From: Semisulcospira habei
Taxonomy: Eukaryota; Mollusca; Gastropoda; Semisulcospiridae
Reading direction: 5' to 3'
NCBI GenBank assembly: GCA_036245525.1
Contig: BTPG01000004.1
Coordinates: 22,165,811-22,229,810 of the forward strand
Length of the DNA stretch: 64,000 bases
Positions 62,462-64,000 of this stretch are shown here, in pieces (the stretch's first letter is position 1; the number at the start of each line of letters is the position of its first letter). Under the pieces are notes generated by a model. The model was given only the letters and a program-made list of their open reading frames with translations. It ran no database searches and was not told the DNA's origin. The translations under genes and the position numbers were made by a program.

Positions 62462-64000
62462 ACTTTAAACTGTCAGCAAAATGAACCTGCTGGGTAACCC
62501 ATGCAAATCATACATCACAGAAATGAAATGCCCCTGATGTGAGTGCCATTAAATGAAACAAAAGAACAATATGTGTACCCATAACCCCTCTCATCTCCAT
62601 CCACAACCCCCCCCCCCCACTTCCCCTCAAAACAAAAAGAGGAAAAAAAAGAGGAAAAATCCTTATGGTTCATATGTATGACTGATCCAAACGTCTGACA
62701 ATATCCATTCAGACCAAAAAGGTGACTGCCAAGCGTGTAATATGCAAAGAAGTACCCAACGGAGAAAGAAACATGCTTAGAAAAGATGGGTACAACACAA
62801 TTTATTAATATTTCGGGTAAATACCCATTGTCAAAATAGACAAACAAACAAACAGAGAGATTAGCCGCTACTTATCTTCAATGGCAGAAGGAAAGTGGCA
62901 ACTGAAGGAGGTGACATAAAATAAAAGAAAAGGAAGAACAAAAGTGTGGAAAAAGTAAAAATGACGTCAACAAAAAATCTTAAGAGAGAGACTCGGAAAG
63001 AACCTGAACACGAGAGACAAGGGTGTGTGCAAGCACATGCAGGAGCGAGCAAAAGAAAAGGCGTGTAGGTGAGGCCAGAGAAAGAGAGAGAGAGAGCGAG
63101 ACGGAGAGAGAAAAAGAGAGAGAGAACGAACGGGGAGTACCCTTGGGCACGAAGTAGGCTGAGTGTCTAATACACAAAGCCTGCTAAACACCAACCCGAA
63201 GGCAAACTTTATATCACCTTTAAGTTGAGGACTACCTCGGGGAAAAACGGGAGGACCCCGGGGAAAAAAAAACCAGCATTTAGCACGGTACACAACAAGT
63301 AATAAGTCATTAAAACAAAGCAAATAATCAAATTCAGTAAGAAAATATTGGTATAAGTGGAGAGTAGGTAGTTGTGAAACCGTCTTCAAGGGTAACTCAA
63401 AAAATAAGGGGGGGGGGGGGGGGGTGGAGAGTGAGAGAGAGAGAGAGAGACGGGAGCGGAGGGGGGGGGGGGGGGGGGGGAAAGGAGGAAGGAGGAAGGG
63501 GAAGAAGGGAAAAGGAAAAAGTGTAAAGAGAGAAAGATGGCTAGAGAGAAGTGTTAAAGGGGGTAGAGGGGGGAGAGAAAGAGGGAGAGAGAGCAGGGAT
63601 GGGAATTGGCCATGGCAAAAAACTCTGAAAACTTCGGCACCAAGATGCTCCACTAACGTCAACTTTGCGAAAGCGTGTGCCCACACGTTCTTTCTGAACT
63701 TTCTCACCCACTACAGTCTTAGCTCCAACGCCACCCGAGTCCCTGAAATTTCAGGGAAATCCGATACCCCCTGACCGCAGGGTGAAGTCACAAAACTCAT
63801 CACTGAAACTGGTGCCAACAGCCCAATGTTTATCTTATGCAGTTGACTGTCACCCACACAACACTTCACTTTTCATTTCTGTCCCCTCTAGTGTTCATTT
63901 TGCCTGGAAACAGTCAGTGTCCAAGTCAGACCAGTACAACTGCAACTGACACAGATCTTCATGAACCTTCCCCCCCCCCCCACCCCACCCCCAGAGACTG
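62462..64000. repeat. Low-complexity right flank, (GA)n and poly-G rich
   Basis: 63060-63140 and 63430-63610 are almost pure purine (GAGA, GGAA), with G15 near 63408-63423 and G18 near 63463-63480. A C-rich patch starts at 63970. Presumably intron of the C2 gene. No exon could be supported. Confidence 0.6.

Noticed and set aside
63600..63720. Exon beginning VWAHAFAKLTLVEHLGAE on the minus strand upstream of C2-1
   Set aside because: No convincing acceptor/donor pair and no recognisable domain; left unannotated.

Overview
The window is animal genomic DNA: a gene-poor, repeat-crowded stretch of a eukaryotic chromosome with split genes, GT/AG introns and several retrotransposon clades. The mix of DIRS-type tyrosine-recombinase elements, L2/CR1-like and RTE-like LINEs, dense TTAA-flanked hairpin MITEs and long G/C homopolymers fits a marine invertebrate, most likely a mollusc such as a gastropod. 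That assignment is inference.

Host genes. One gene dominates. Seventeen exons on the minus strand (62115 down to 10585) join in perfect phase into 573 codons plus a stop. They encode the C-terminal part of a protein with three C2 domains, of the extended-synaptotagmin/tricalbin/MCTP kind. Its 5' exons lie beyond the right edge. Near the left edge, on the plus strand and convergent with it, is the last exon (1098-1196) of a short one-pass membrane protein that resembles cytochrome c oxidase subunit 8.

Mobile elements. Every large transposable element lies inside introns of the C2 gene. Three DIRS-like retroelements (12312-17616, 32820-38895, 53889-60135) are all in the sense orientation of the gene. 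Copy 1 is recognisable throughout (Gag-like, RT, RNase H, tyrosine recombinase) but frameshifted. Copy 2 is heavily decayed with internal duplications. Copy 3 is frameshifted and carries a small insertion. A near full-length L2/CR1-like LINE (18229-22358), a 5'-truncated RTE LINE (27297-29549) and a third non-LTR element (about 40440-43345, minus strand) complete the set, with two truncated LINE tails and two tRNA-derived SINE heads.

Small repeats. The remaining introns and flanks are packed with short foldback elements in at least seven families. Five share the end structure TTAA + CC(C/T)...(G/A)GG + TTAA, typical of piggyBac/Kolobok-type non-autonomous elements. Four of the large retroelements are inserted inside copies of one such family (A), so the hairpins record the nesting order. 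The left end of DIRS copy 1 stops about 19 nt before a splice acceptor of the host gene and brings a consensus-like splice donor with it.

I see no rRNA gene, intact tRNA gene or CRISPR array. Element boundaries are good to a few bases where a target-site duplication or an interrupted MITE is visible, otherwise to about 20 bases.
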